NCBI GenBank assembly: GCA_013400975.1
Contig: WBMZ01004785.1
Span: 1 to 64,000 of the forward strand
Length of the DNA: 64,000 nucleotides
Reading direction: 5' to 3'
DNA from: Atrichornis clamosus
Taxonomy: Eukaryota; Chordata; Aves; Passeriformes; Menuridae
A program made the position numbers and the translations under genes. Positions 10,963 to 22,203 of this stretch are shown here, in pieces. Position 1 is the first letter of the stretch. The number at the start of each line of letters is the position of its first letter. A model generated the notes under the pieces. The model saw only the letters and a program-made list of their open reading frames with translations, was not told where the DNA came from and did no database searches.

Positions 10963-13900
10963 GTATCTAACATAATTTATTTGCAATGACTTCATCTCTA
11001 TAGGTTTCAGAATTAAAACTGTCCTCTCAATTTCAGTCAGTTATTCAAGCTTAGTTGAGAGAACACTCCCTAGAAATGGAAAGTGGGCAAAAACTTTAAT
11101 AAGCTCTTTCTATTTTTTAATGGGCTGTGCGAGTTGATCAGCTATACAGCATGCATAGGGCACCATTTTTACACTCATGGAGCACTAAATTGTTCAACTG
11201 TACAACACTTCAGTTCTGCTAGAGAGTGCAGAACCTGTCAAGGGGCCAAAGCAAGGGGTTTATGCATTTGATAACCTCCTAAAATGAAAATTGCTGACTG
11301 ATGCCTCCATTTTTGAGATATCTGCCTTTCTGAACTGGAGTTTGCAAGAGCCCCAGTACACTCTGTGTGCATGTCCAGAACTGCTCTGCTCTGAAGAATT
11401 AGACACATCGATAATCCAAAGCCTGACCAGAGTGTTTCTCTGCAGTACCTTGAAAAATCCAATCTAATAAGTGTTTTCCAAACAGGATGGCTGCACCAGC
11501 AGCTGCCACACAGTCTGTGACTGGTGCAGTGTTGCTGGTATGGTCCCACCTCCTGGGTGTGACTGGTGGAGCTGCAGGATACCAGAGGGCTGCGCTGCAG
11601 CATCTTCTCAGTTTGGAGGAATTCAGCAGAGGCTCAGCATGGACCAGTGATGTCAAAGTGGACAGAGGCACCATGCTTTAAGGCAGGTTGGGGAGTTAGA
11701 TACATGCATGGGTTTAAAATTAAAATTGATTTGCTCTAGACTGCTTTCTCCCTTTCTCCTCACAGCTAATGCATTAGGATTATTCTCTGCAGGTGGCTAA
11801 TTTCTTTCCATGCTGCCTGTAGGAAGCCAAGTAGGTCTTTGAGTTCTCTGGGTAGGATCAGCTAGTACCCTTTTAGTATCATATGTGTGATCTATGCTTC
11901 AGAAGTACAGTTCTGCCAAAGGTAAAAGGGTTTTTTTTGAAGAGGGAATCTGAAGAGGTTGGTGAAATAAATGCAAAGCAACCATTTGAATTACATGCGA
12001 TGCTGCACGTCTTTCACTGATTTGCAGAGAACACCAATGCTGAGGTTATCAGTCTGCTATTTCCACCCACTGAGAGGATATTTAAATTCTGGTGACAGAA
12101 AGTGAAATAGATACTGCAATTTCTCTAGGGCCAGCACTCCTGAAAAATAGAAAGAAAAGAAACAAGGGAATTTTATAAGATAGCTAATGTCTCGTGCTTT
12201 GCATGCTGTACAACTGGACAGGTGTTTTGTGAAGAACCCCCAGGGAATGTCTGCATTGATGTAAACAGGAAGGAGTTTTCATTTCATGAATCACTAAATT
12301 GTCAGTGATGCATTATAGCTTGTCACAGACGTTATGCAGCAAAAATGAGGTATTGCCCTGAGTTTTATACCCCTGTGACTAGAAAATTTGAACCTGGGGA
12401 TTTGTAAATTTTAAATGGAATCATCAATGGCAATTTTTTAAACTGCAATTATAACTAAGAGAATTTTTGAGATGCTTTTTCTTTGTAGATTTTGTAACTA
12501 GATATAGCAATTATCCCTTTAATATCTTCCCAATGATAACTACTGTGTTCTGTCCAAGGCAAAATATAACAGTACTGAATAGCAAGCAATCACTTTCTGA
12601 AATAAATATTGTAATGCATTACTATAAAGAAAGATATGTGAGTTAGTCTCTGAATAGTGATAGATAAAATATCCCTCAAATATACACTGTGTGTAGTAGT
12701 AGGTATCCTAGACAGTCGGGCATTTATTAGTGACACTATGAGGCAGGAAACACTTTTGTACCTCTCATCATGCTTAACCAAACGTGCCAGTAGAAACTGG
12801 TGGAGAAAGCTGGGATGGCCAAGGTAATGGCATATCCTTACCCTTCCTAGCTCAGAGGAGCAGAAGACTAGAGGAATACTCATAAATGGCATAGAAAATA
12901 GCATTCTTCAACAGTGCAGAGTACTGATGTGGAAAGTGTTGGGTTGTTGGTGTTTAGGGATTTTTCTCCATCTTGACAGTCATTCATTTCACTGAGAGAT
13001 ATATCAGTGGCAGAATTATTCATGCAAGCTTTGAGGAAACTGTACTGGACTTAAAAAAATAAAAAAAGAAATTATGTATGTGGCCATTTGCAAAGTTAAT
13101 TTTAATTTGGTATTCTTTTATTCCCTCCCAAAAGTCTCTCACTGAAGCCAGTGTGTCAGTTGGATGTTCACAACTTGGTACATTGCCTTGAACTCTAAGG
13201 ATAATTACAATAATGTTGTAAACTCATTGTGTAGGGTGTTTGTACCACTAGCTAACATAATATATCCACTTCTTTAAAATGAGGAATTATTATTGAATAC
13301 GTTGTATAAAATGAATATGCAATTGAACTTGGATTTTATTCACTTTTGTGTAGTCGAATTTTGCCTTTGACTGTTTCCAGTTGTTACGACTTTGTAGGAG
13401 TCATTCAGTTTGGGCAGAAAATATATCTATCACCTTTGCAGAAAATATTTTTGACCTTGTGAATTTCCAAAATTTAATTCCATTAATTTGAAAGCTGAGA
13501 TTTAGTGTAGTGAACATCAGGCAATCTGTAGCACTTAATCTACTAGCTCAGCAAAATACTAAATTAATTCAAATTTGAAAAGGCCTCTCCATCTGTAGCA
13601 AAAGCATGTTCTCAATTGCATATTGAATTAAATAAGAGATAGGAATATTTTTGAAAGCTTGAAATTTATGGTTTCATTAGACTGAAAAATTAAACCTAAA
13701 AATGTGTAAAAATCCACATTAATAATTTAGTTTTAGCACATAAATGCAAATGGCTTGGAACTGAGCTTCATTTCAGCCTGTAAGTAGTAATTACGTAGTG
13801 ACACCTCATGAGCTTCATTAGAACCCTGCTTTTCATAAAAGTAGGGGACACTAGGGATCTACACAAATAAGAGGGTTATGGTATTTAATCACTATGGAAT

Positions 13901-14982
13901 AGTAACGATAAAACTTCATCAGATAGCATTTCCAAACATGAAATCCAAGAAGACAATCTTAAATATAAGTGAGTTAAATGATCATTTAAAAGTATTTTAT
14001 TTAGTGAGTTCTCTTTTCTTCTGTTCATGAACGGGTTGATTTGTATTAATTAGTTTGGTGCTGGAAACAATCATATTCAACCATTAGTAGATGGGAAATT
14101 CTTTCTTCCAAAGTGGTGTTCTTATACAATGCCAGTCTACAATTGGGTTTAGTTATTCATTAGTATTTTAGTATTTGTTATCCATCATTTTTGATATTTA
14201 ATGACTGCTTCTGGCACAGAATTATTTCTGGTCCATGGCTGGGCTGTTTATTATCCACAAGATATAATTTCAGATACAACCATATATACTTGAGAATTTA
14301 TATTATGGTAGAAATAATGATACAAAAGACTGCTTTTGACCAGCATTTTGCATTGGTTTGAATTAATATTTAAAAGATATAAGGAAATTGTGTTCCTTAA
14401 ACACATGGGAGAGGGTTTTAGGGTGCCTACACTCTGTATGTAGATATGAAGACAATGGAAGTATAAAGTTTAAAATGATGATGAAAAGAGAAAGACCTAC
14501 TTCTCTGCAAAGCAGATTTTGAATAAGAGGAATACAATCTCTCTCCTGTTATTCAAGCTTATGTATATAATTTCAGTAAGTAAAATTATTAAATCATTTT
14601 TATACTTTCTTTTCTGTCTTACACTAGTGAACTCAGGTTCTGTGTTTTTTGCTCATGTTTTATTTGCAGTCACTCTTAAATACTCTGACTGTATGTGTGT
14701 GAGGCAAATTTTTCTGTTGACAGTTTTGTCTAGAATCCAGCACAGTATTCAGGACATCATGGTCTACTCTGAAGTTTTATTCAGGTAGAAAACATGTACA
14801 TCTACTATTCTTAAAAAGCACCAAGCCTTAACTTCTTTTTTTTTGGTCGTTCTTTGTTTTGTGCCCTTATCATGTTCTTGTACACTGTCTTTTTGTTTAT
14901 AACATAAAATTTTACTGGGTGTCTTATTCCATTCCTTTGACGGTTGGCTGTATCTCAACCTGTGATATCCTCACCACTGCAG

Positions 14983-15121
14983 CTCCATCTCAGTGAGTTT
15001 ATAACTAGGCCGAGTGCTACATTTCTAGAGTCCCCTTTCCTCTGTTCATGTACAGATCCAAATGTTCTGTTCTTTTTATCTAGTCATGCAAAACCTATGC
15101 TAGTAGAAATTCGAAGGTTCA
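14983..15121 (+). other. candidate internal exon, unrecognised product
   Basis: The acceptor is good (gatatcctcaccactgcag) and the donor strong (ttca|gtgagtaag). Between them, 46 codons are open, entering in phase 0 and leaving one base. Readable parts are LHLSEFITRPSATFLESP and SSHAKPMLVEIRRF. Two CpGs are kept (in gccgag and ttcgaa) in otherwise CpG-poor surroundings, a mild sign of constraint. The family is not recognised. Of the plus-strand candidates, this has the best pair of splice sites. Confidence 0.25.
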
Positions 15122-16090
15122 GTGAGTAAGGAGCTTAAACAGTTTGGGTAATTTCATAAATGGCCTACACAAGACGCACTTCAAAAAATTTATGTAATTA
15201 TTTCACGTCAGCAATTGCATTTTTAACCACCCCAAATGTCCAATTGCATATCTTGAACCTGCTGATCTCTACATGAATTTGATAGTTGAGGGCTGTTTCA
15301 GAAGAAAATGATTTTAAGATTACATCTTTCAAGCATAGAAGGTTTACAGTTGAAGATGCCCTTGCAATATTTAAAATTGAGGATGATTTTTGGAGAATGC
15401 TTATTGTGGTTGGGCAGATGGGATTTTATATGATTTCATATATTTTCTCATTAAAAGTCAGAATTTTAAGTCATTATCCTATTACATCAATATGTAATCT
15501 AGATAGTCTCAGCAATAACATGTTTATGAATCTATTTTATGTTCTGCATTGATTCCTCTTTTACACCCATGAGGTTCCCTGGGTTTGGTATTCTTAAATT
15601 CCCATTTTTTCTCTTACACAGTATAACAATTATTTTACCATGTGGATCTTAACCAAGACATTCAATTGAAAATACAGTACTTTACCCAGTGGTCATTACA
15701 CCATGCAGTTATAGCCTTAACAAAGCATTAGTACTGCTGTTTTTCTCATTAAATTTATCCTAAAGACATTTTAGAACATGTGGATTTCTTTCATCACTGT
15801 TGCCACTTCATTGCAATAAAAAAGTCTTTACACTTCTATAGTTTTTATATATAACTTGCTCTGTAGTTTCTCATTAACCTGTTTTTCCCAGAAAGGTTAT
15901 AATCCCTTTCAGTCCTATTGTGTGTAATTCATAAATTTCTCAGAATGACATTTCTGTAGCATTCAAGTTCCTCATTCCTAGACCTGAAGAAAAGTAACAT
16001 TAAGGTCAAACATGCTTAGGTCTATGCTGTCTCATCAGCAAATGACCTCAGAGAATAAGATATTTTAATATAATCCAATGGCAGATAGAG

Positions 16091-16695
16091 ATCATAGAAG
16101 AGTTAGGGTTGAAAGAGACCTTTAATGTTTATCTAGAACAACCCCCCTGCAATGAACCAGGACGTCTTCTACTAGATCAGATTGCTCAGAGCTCCATCCA
16201 GTCTGACTTTGAATGTTTCCAGGGTTAAGGCACCTATCACCTCTCCGGACAACCTGTGCCGGTGTTTCATCACCCTTATTGCAAATTTTTTTTCCGTAAA
16301 TGTAGCTGGAATCTGCACTCCTTTAATTTAAAACCATTATGCCTTGTCCTCTTGCAACAGACTTGGCTAAAAATTTGTACCCATCCTTTTTATAAGCCAC
16401 TTTAGGTGCTGAAAAGCTACATACAATAAGGTCTTCCTAGAAATTTTTCTTCTTTCTCAGCCTTTTCTTATAGAAGAGGTGCTCCATTCCTCTGATCATC
16501 TTGGTGTTCCTTGTCTGGACTCACTTCATCAGGTCGATGTTCTTCCTGTGTTGGAGGTCCCAGAGCTGGATGGAACACTCCAGGTAGGGTCTCACGAGAG
16601 CAGAGCAGAGGGGCAGAATCCCCTCCCTTACCCTGCTGGCCAAGCTGCTTTGGATGCAACCCAGGGAATGATTGGCTTTCTGGGCTGTGAGATCC
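16091..16695 (-). mobile_element. CR1 LINE, 3'-terminal fragment
   Basis: On plus, the block opens with atcatagaagagttagggtt, the complement of the CR1 3' tail. It then runs through the complement of the CR1 terminal region (cacctatcacctctccggac, cctgtgccggtgtttcatca) up to a part matching the end of ORF2 (tggatggaacactccaggta, then aatgattggctttctgggct). It is the usual 5'-truncated form, about 600 bp. It is moderately diverged, with small indels, and has no intact frame. Confidence 0.93.
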
Positions 16696-16917
16696 TTCTA
16701 TAACAGGAAAAGTGCATGCACACCATTTTTCAAGCACTTTAATCATTTGTAAAATCTTCAAGTTCAGACTGTGTAAAAAAAAATTCACGTTGATCTCAAA
16801 TTACTTTTGATTTCCTTGTAACCTTTTCTGTTTTAATAAAATGTTTACAAAAGTAGCCCTTACACTGAGAGGAAATGGAAAAGTCATTATAGCACAAAAT
16901 GATTCCCATGTCTTTAC

Positions 16918-17097
16918 ATTCTTTGACATTGCTGAGGTGTGTAGGTGAATCCAAGTTCATTTATTGCTGCAAGAGTTTGTAGGACTGTCCGTAAAATCTG
17001 AATCTGCCCGTCATAAGAATTTTTGCTATGTAAGAAGCAGTACTTCCAAGCTTTCAGAACAAATACAGCTGTTTCATTTTCCAGCCATCTGTCTAGA
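16918..17097 (-). other. candidate symmetric exon, unrecognised product
   Basis: Read on minus, the block follows ttatttttgtatttcag, is open for 180 bases (exactly 60 codon lengths, so skipping it would keep frame), and ends at gaat|gtaaag. It encodes LDRWLENETAVFVLKAWKY, then LRTVLQTLAAINELGFTY. Two CpGs survive (gacggg, ttacgg). The composition, with two tryptophans and alternating hydrophobic positions, looks like a helical protein. I cannot name a family. It points to the same strand as the block at 21956-22203, so the two could be exons of one minus-strand gene. A chance ORF remains possible. Confidence 0.28.
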
Positions 17098-17120
17098 CTG
17101 AAATACAAAAATAATATGTA

Positions 17121-17155
17121 CAATATATATATAATACATAATATATAATATATAC
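17121..17155. repeat. AT-rich simple repeat
   Basis: An imperfect (at)n run with ataat interruptions, directly upstream (in the minus-strand sense) of the exon-like block at 16918-17097. Confidence 0.8.
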
Positions 17156-19012
17156 AGCTTCTGTATCATTTAGTACTGGAGCTGTTAATGGCTGAAGGTC
17201 GAAGGGAAAAAGACCTGAAACTTAAAGCCTTTTTTTTTGTTATAGTCTTTCTCTTTGGTTAGAAGTGGCTTTTTAGTTAGAGTTTTATGTAAGAAAATAC
17301 TTTATTAATATTAATGTTTTAGAAATGACTGGTCACATTTGAAGTGTGAATATTCAGAAAATATATATGAAACTCTCAGGACTGACCCTGGAACTGTCTG
17401 AAAACAAAAAAGCTAAGTTCATTTAATAATTAATCTCCAAAAAATGAATAATTAAAAAGAAAGATAAATAACTGCATTATCTAGTGACACAGTTATGTAT
17501 TATCTATAATGAATTTATCTGACCCTTTGAAATATCTAGTTGCATCTGTCAGCTATTCTCAAAATAGCTGGCACAATCTTTCTCAGTTTGCAGTCAAATG
17601 CGTTCCAGATGCAGCTCAGCAGGTCAAAAAAGTTGGTTCGTAGCTTCTCCTATGATGCCATCATTTGTGAGGGTTATCATCACTTATTTGCCAACCTAGG
17701 AGCAGACTTGCTCACTATTAATTTGCTTCTGTAATATTATCTGGGTTAGAAAACACCCCTACTTATTACCTTATGCTAATGTGGAGTGCTCATACCTAGG
17801 TTAAGCCAATAGATCTGAGAGGATGCTAATGGGAAGAGAAGGAAAGAGTGATAAGGATAGACAACAGTATAGTCTTAACCCAGCTCAGCTGCAGCCAAAA
17901 AAAGCACATCAAACCATTGCCTTACATGATCCCAATGATATTCTCATATTCTGTGTTCCTTTATTTAAGCACAGTAATGTCAGATGGACCATGAGATGCC
18001 CAGTTAGTAAAATAACTTGTGAATTAATTGTTTGCATAAGATTTATTCTAATATTGTATTGCTTCACTTGGAGTTTGATAGCCAAGAAAAAGACCACCAC
18101 GGCCCTCCCAAAAAAATAGAAGGAAGTCAGATGAATGTAATCACTTTGGGCAGTTGGCATATCTGATCAGAGTGATACAACTAATGTGGATTACTGTTGA
18201 GGAACAACAAGAAGCTAGAGGTGCCACATGTAAATTCATTGTTTGTAATTAATGACACTGTATTATTAATTTTAGACATGAATTTAAATATGTTCTCATG
18301 TGCCTCAGAAGCAATATAAATCTGTTGAGATGCTGGGCTAGGAAATATTATTCTATAGATGATGTAGCAGAGGGTAGTGTTTTATGTCTTTTTAATAAAT
18401 CTCCAAAGTTAAGAAACACTGGATCAAATTTATACTGATTCTAAGAAATGAATCTAACATTTTATCTCATTTAACCCTATTAATGTAACTGATGTGACAA
18501 GAGTATTTCTCAGATTGCCATGATATAAACACACTCAGAGTGTAAATCAAGAGAAGATTTAAATGTATTACCCTTTACACCTATCAACCTTTGGCTTAAA
18601 AGAATTTTGCTCACTTTGGAAAGGCTTAATTCTATATTTTCAAACAGTTAAAATGCCATCCACTCTTGCACAGTTTTATTGGAATTATCACAGAATTAAT
18701 TCTGTTTAATTTTTACAAAAAAATTCCACTACCAGTGGCAATTTAATCCTAACAGAATTTAAGCAGTACCTTAAGGTGAAAATTGTTGTGATTAATTGTC
18801 TCTAGAATGACCCTTGGCCTAATAAATATGTAAATATTGGATATTTCTGCAGTATGACTACTTTTATTCACTATTACAAAAATAATAAGATAAAGATCAG
18901 TTTAAACATACATTAACAGAAAACAAGCAAGTTGTAATGCTTTAATTTGGAAAAGGCAGTGCAATTAAAACCAGGCAGCTGTTGTGGAAATCTTAAGGTT
19001 TAATGGGAAAAG

Positions 19013-19032
19013 CTATAAATCATGATTTATAG
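19013..19032. repeat. perfect 20-bp palindrome
   Basis: The sequence ctataaatcatgatttatag is its own reverse complement over 20 bases with no spacer; symmetry stops exactly at both ends. It could bind a dimeric factor or be chance in AT-rich DNA. No function can be assigned. Confidence 0.75.
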
Positions 19033-20327
19033 TGAGAGAATGTAATTTCTTGGACTGGATCAAGCCTGAATTAAACCTGTTCCAAACGTGCACTTTATAA
19101 GTTTGTTATATAACTTTATATGATCTCAAAATGTCACTTAAGTGGTAGCCAGGGATAGAATTTGTGCTTCTCATGAGAAAACAGAAACAAAGTTAAAGCT
19201 AAAGAGAGTGTAAAGCAATTGCATGTTCGTCATAAATTCATCCTCAAAGTATCTCTACATAGTCCCTTTTTACTACAGTTATTTTTTTTTACACTAGTGT
19301 TGGACATTTCATGATATTTCTGGGGTCTTTGAACTTCGTGGGATCATATATCTAGAATCCAATTTGTACCACAGACTAGCAAACAGCAGAACAGCATTAT
19401 TTCAGAGTTCATCTTCAGAGTGAGAATGTACGTGAAGGTATAGAGAAATGTTTGTGTCGGGGAAAGCACTTGGATTATCAGTACAGATTTACATTGTCAG
19501 CTACTCCTCTTGCTGAGAGGGTTGAGTAACAAGTAGCTATTAGATAACAGGACTGCAACTATGAATATGTTAATAACTGAATATGTTAATGATGCACATT
19601 GCACAAATTATAAATAGGGACAAACTGTAGGGACAGATCACCAATATCTGGCCTTGCTCCACAGCAGATGAATGTTAAATCGTCAATGGAATGTCAATGG
19701 ATGGGATGATCTTGGGCAATAACCTATTAATCTTGTCATGAAATCAAAGAAGAACTTCTGACAGATTTTTTATTTCCTGATGCTTTCAGTCTCCTATTGG
19801 ATGGCAGTGTATGTTCATTTCTAGAAGGTCCAAGATATGAAGTCCTCAACACCTCCTTTTTCTTCCACTTTACTGGAGTAAGAAACATATTCAACAATGT
19901 GGCAGAGACTGTTTTCTGTTATGTATGCCAGAAATTGTGACAACCAGCAGAGGAGACTGAGATTGGTACCTGTATCTTCTTCAGTTGCTGGTGGCCCCAC
20001 AGAAGGTAAGCTATTGCTCAAAAGATGAACTTACACAAGTAAGAAAATATCCATTCTATTGAAAATTATTGTTTAAGTCAAAATCAGATTGCATGTCATT
20101 TTCAGTGTCAGCTGTCTGTGTCAAAATCCGATTGAACAAGCCTATTGTGGGATTTATTTTGATGCTGACAGACGTGAAGGATTACCAGTGGTGCTACAGA
20201 TAGGAGCACAAAGCAGATGGATGCTGCCGTTTTCAGAGCTATTAGTATTCCAGGAACTGAGAAAGCACAGCAAATAACCCAGAATATGTAAACACATAAA
20301 AATGATTCAAATTCAGGAAATTATTTA

Positions 20328-20347
20328 AACAAACAAACAAGCAAGCA
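20328..20347. repeat. (aaac)n / (aagc)n simple repeat
   Basis: About three aaac units followed by two to three aagc units. Confidence 0.75.
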
Positions 20348-20857
20348 ACAGAAATAGAAAACAGAGACCAAATATTGAGCAGCATACTCAATTTCCTAGT
20401 CTATTTTCATAGCCTATTAGGCCTGTAAATCCACAGTAAGAGAAACACAGACATTATGTGCAAATTTTAGAGTTTAGTTACAATAGGTTACAACTGTAGT
20501 ATTCCACAAAATGGATAAAACCAGAAATATTTCATCCATTTTTTTTATCCTCTTTATCTGAGTTGTAAAGGCTAAGCATGGAAAGATGCTGTATAACTTC
20601 TAAACAATTTTATGAAATTGAAGTATTCTGATTATGTTTAGAAAAAGAAGATTGTTGATTGCTCAAATGAAGAGTTGAGTCTTCATTGAGACAAGATTAT
20701 CAGACCCATGAATGAAAGGAACATGTGAGTGACAGTATATGTGCGCATATATTTATAAGAGAGACAAGTGGCTCATTTTCACTTCTGTATAAACCCAACG
20801 TTCAAATCATGCTGTCTATGACTCTGGGATATGCATTCTGAGTTTCTTGCAGCACAT

Positions 20858-21588
20858 TGTGGTGGACTGACCCTGGCTAACAGCAGAACTCCCGCCTGGC
20901 TGTTTGGTCACGCCCCCTCCTCAGCAGGAGACAGGAGAAAAGAGGAAGAACGGTAGGTAGAAAGCTCATGGGTTAGGATAAAGGCAGGGAGATTTCTTAC
21001 CACTACTGTCATGAGTAAAACAGACCCAACTTGAAAAAAATCAATGTAATTGCTAATTAAAATATGTACTTATTAATTTGGGTAGTAGAAAACAAAAACC
21101 AATTATTAAAGCAACACCTTCCCCCCAACTCTGCCCTGCCCCCCCTTTCCCATGTTCTACGTCATTCTTTCATTTCTGAGTCTTCCACCCCTGCTCCAAG
21201 TGGTGCAGGAGTTTACAGTCACTACTTGGCAGTTTCTTTGCTCCTCTGTATTCCTCGTTTCTGCTCCCACTTCTTTGCTCCAGCATGGACGCTTCACAAG
21301 CTGAAGGGGATATCTGTTCTTCCATGGAACTCCTCCTCCTCTGACTTCAGTCTTCTCTCTCTTGTTTCTCAGTTTTTTTTCCCTCCTCCTCTCTCTGTCA
21401 TTTTATGATTTTTTTATGTTTTCATGGAGGTATAATCAGCTTGGCTGCTGTGTTTACTTGTGTCGTGTTGTGGGTCCATTGGACCTGATTGCACATGATT
21501 ATGTCTGGCATGGAGCAACGCCTGTCTCTTCCCACAGAGGCCACCCTACAGACCACCTTGGCTATCACCTTGCCAAAGGTCTTGTAAA
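20858..21588 (-). mobile_element. solitary LTR of an avian endogenous retrovirus
   Basis: The plus strand opens with tgtggtggactgaccctggc and continues through cacgccccctcctcagcagg, gttaggataaaggcaggga and gagtaaaacagacccaactt, in the order of an LTR type common in birds. At the far end, caccttggctatcaccttgc completes it. On minus, the unit ends gccagggtcagtccaccaca, as expected for an LTR terminus, which suggests that minus is the sense strand. No gag, pol or env remnant and no second LTR lies nearby, so this is a solitary LTR left by recombination. It is old: the inner half is diverged, the right end has drifted, and no target-site duplication is visible. The exact family name cannot be fixed without a repeat library. 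Confidence 0.8.
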
Positions 21589-21955
21589 ATTTTAATCATG
21601 TAGAAAATTTACTTTCTTTCCATTTTTTTTTCTCTCTGGTATGCATCACAGGAGTCTACTTGTACTGAATTGAGTATGAAAGTTGAAGCTGCAAAACCAT
21701 GATGCCATTGGTTAAAAATTAAAATACATGGTCCAGAATACAGCTGTGTGGTTAAGACTTTTCTTTCAGAAAACATAATTTCCTTTATTCCTTAGCACTA
21801 CTCATTTAAATTGCCATCTTTCCCCATCAAAGTACTTCTGATGTCTAGCAGTGATTAAGAAGAAAGGCTATATCACCTCTGGAAAACTGAACCTTAAAGT
21901 TTCTATTTTTCAATAACTGAGATGAAATTAACCAATTACTTTTATTGTTTAGTGC

Positions 21956-22203
21956 TCAGACTTTAACAGCTTTTACAAACGGTGTAGCAAACATCAGTTG
22001 TTTATGATCCCACAGTTGTAAGACAACGCTATTTGCAGCTTGGCAGGTATTTAATCTCTGGTGACTGTGAGATAGGTCATTTATCTCTGTTTGAAAGCTC
22101 TTTGGTAGTATTTTGTATTTCCTGCCATTAGCAGTGAAGCTGTAGGTCCATTCATGTCCATTTTGGCACAGAACTCTGTTCTTCCAGTTCACTTTTGCGG
22201 CAG
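21956..22203 (-). other. candidate terminal exon, unrecognised product
   Basis: Read on minus, the block follows ttttttattataatag and is open for about 82 codons to a TGA at 21958-21956. It encodes VNWKNRVLCQNGHEWTYSF, then QAANSVVLQLWDHKQLMF. Three CpGs survive, unusual for this DNA. An aataaa lies about ten bases after the stop, so this could be a last coding exon; alternatively a weak donor (gtaaaa) inside it would make it internal. The product is not recognised. The block lies on the same strand as the one at 16918-17097. Confidence 0.28.

Larger units (their letters stand above)
9761..16090. other. single-copy AT-rich DNA with two exon-like blocks
   Basis: No repeat family is recognised. 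Two plus-strand exon-like blocks (10812-10962 and 14983-15121) are listed separately. A GC-richer patch at 11480-11690 carries a 64-codon frame on plus and longer frames on minus; none is recognised. The DNA around 9892-10200 holds overlapping open frames, which argues against either being real. The rest is AT-rich without notable structure. Confidence 0.5.
17156..20857. other. single-copy AT-rich DNA, no recognised gene
   Basis: No gene and no repeat family is recognised. Open frames on both strands around 19820-20020 and at 20089-20277 have fair splice-like flanks but contradict each other in strand and phase, so none is called. A 20-bp palindrome (19013-19032) is listed separately. Confidence 0.5.

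Noticed and set aside
14519..14575. Short plus block before a gtaagt donor
   Set aside because: Only 60 bases or fewer, low-complexity peptide; typical pseudo-exon.
16468..16788. 106-codon minus and 74-codon plus frames
   Set aside because: Both lie largely in the CR1 fragment at 16091-16695.
19562..19592. Direct repeat tgaatatgttaat (two copies)
   Set aside because: Too short and AT-rich to separate from chance.
19821..20021. Open blocks on both strands with splice-like edges (for example 19825-19877 and 19932-20005 on plus, 19821-20010 on minus)
   Set aside because: They contradict each other in strand and phase; a good illustration of how easily pseudo-exons appear in this DNA.
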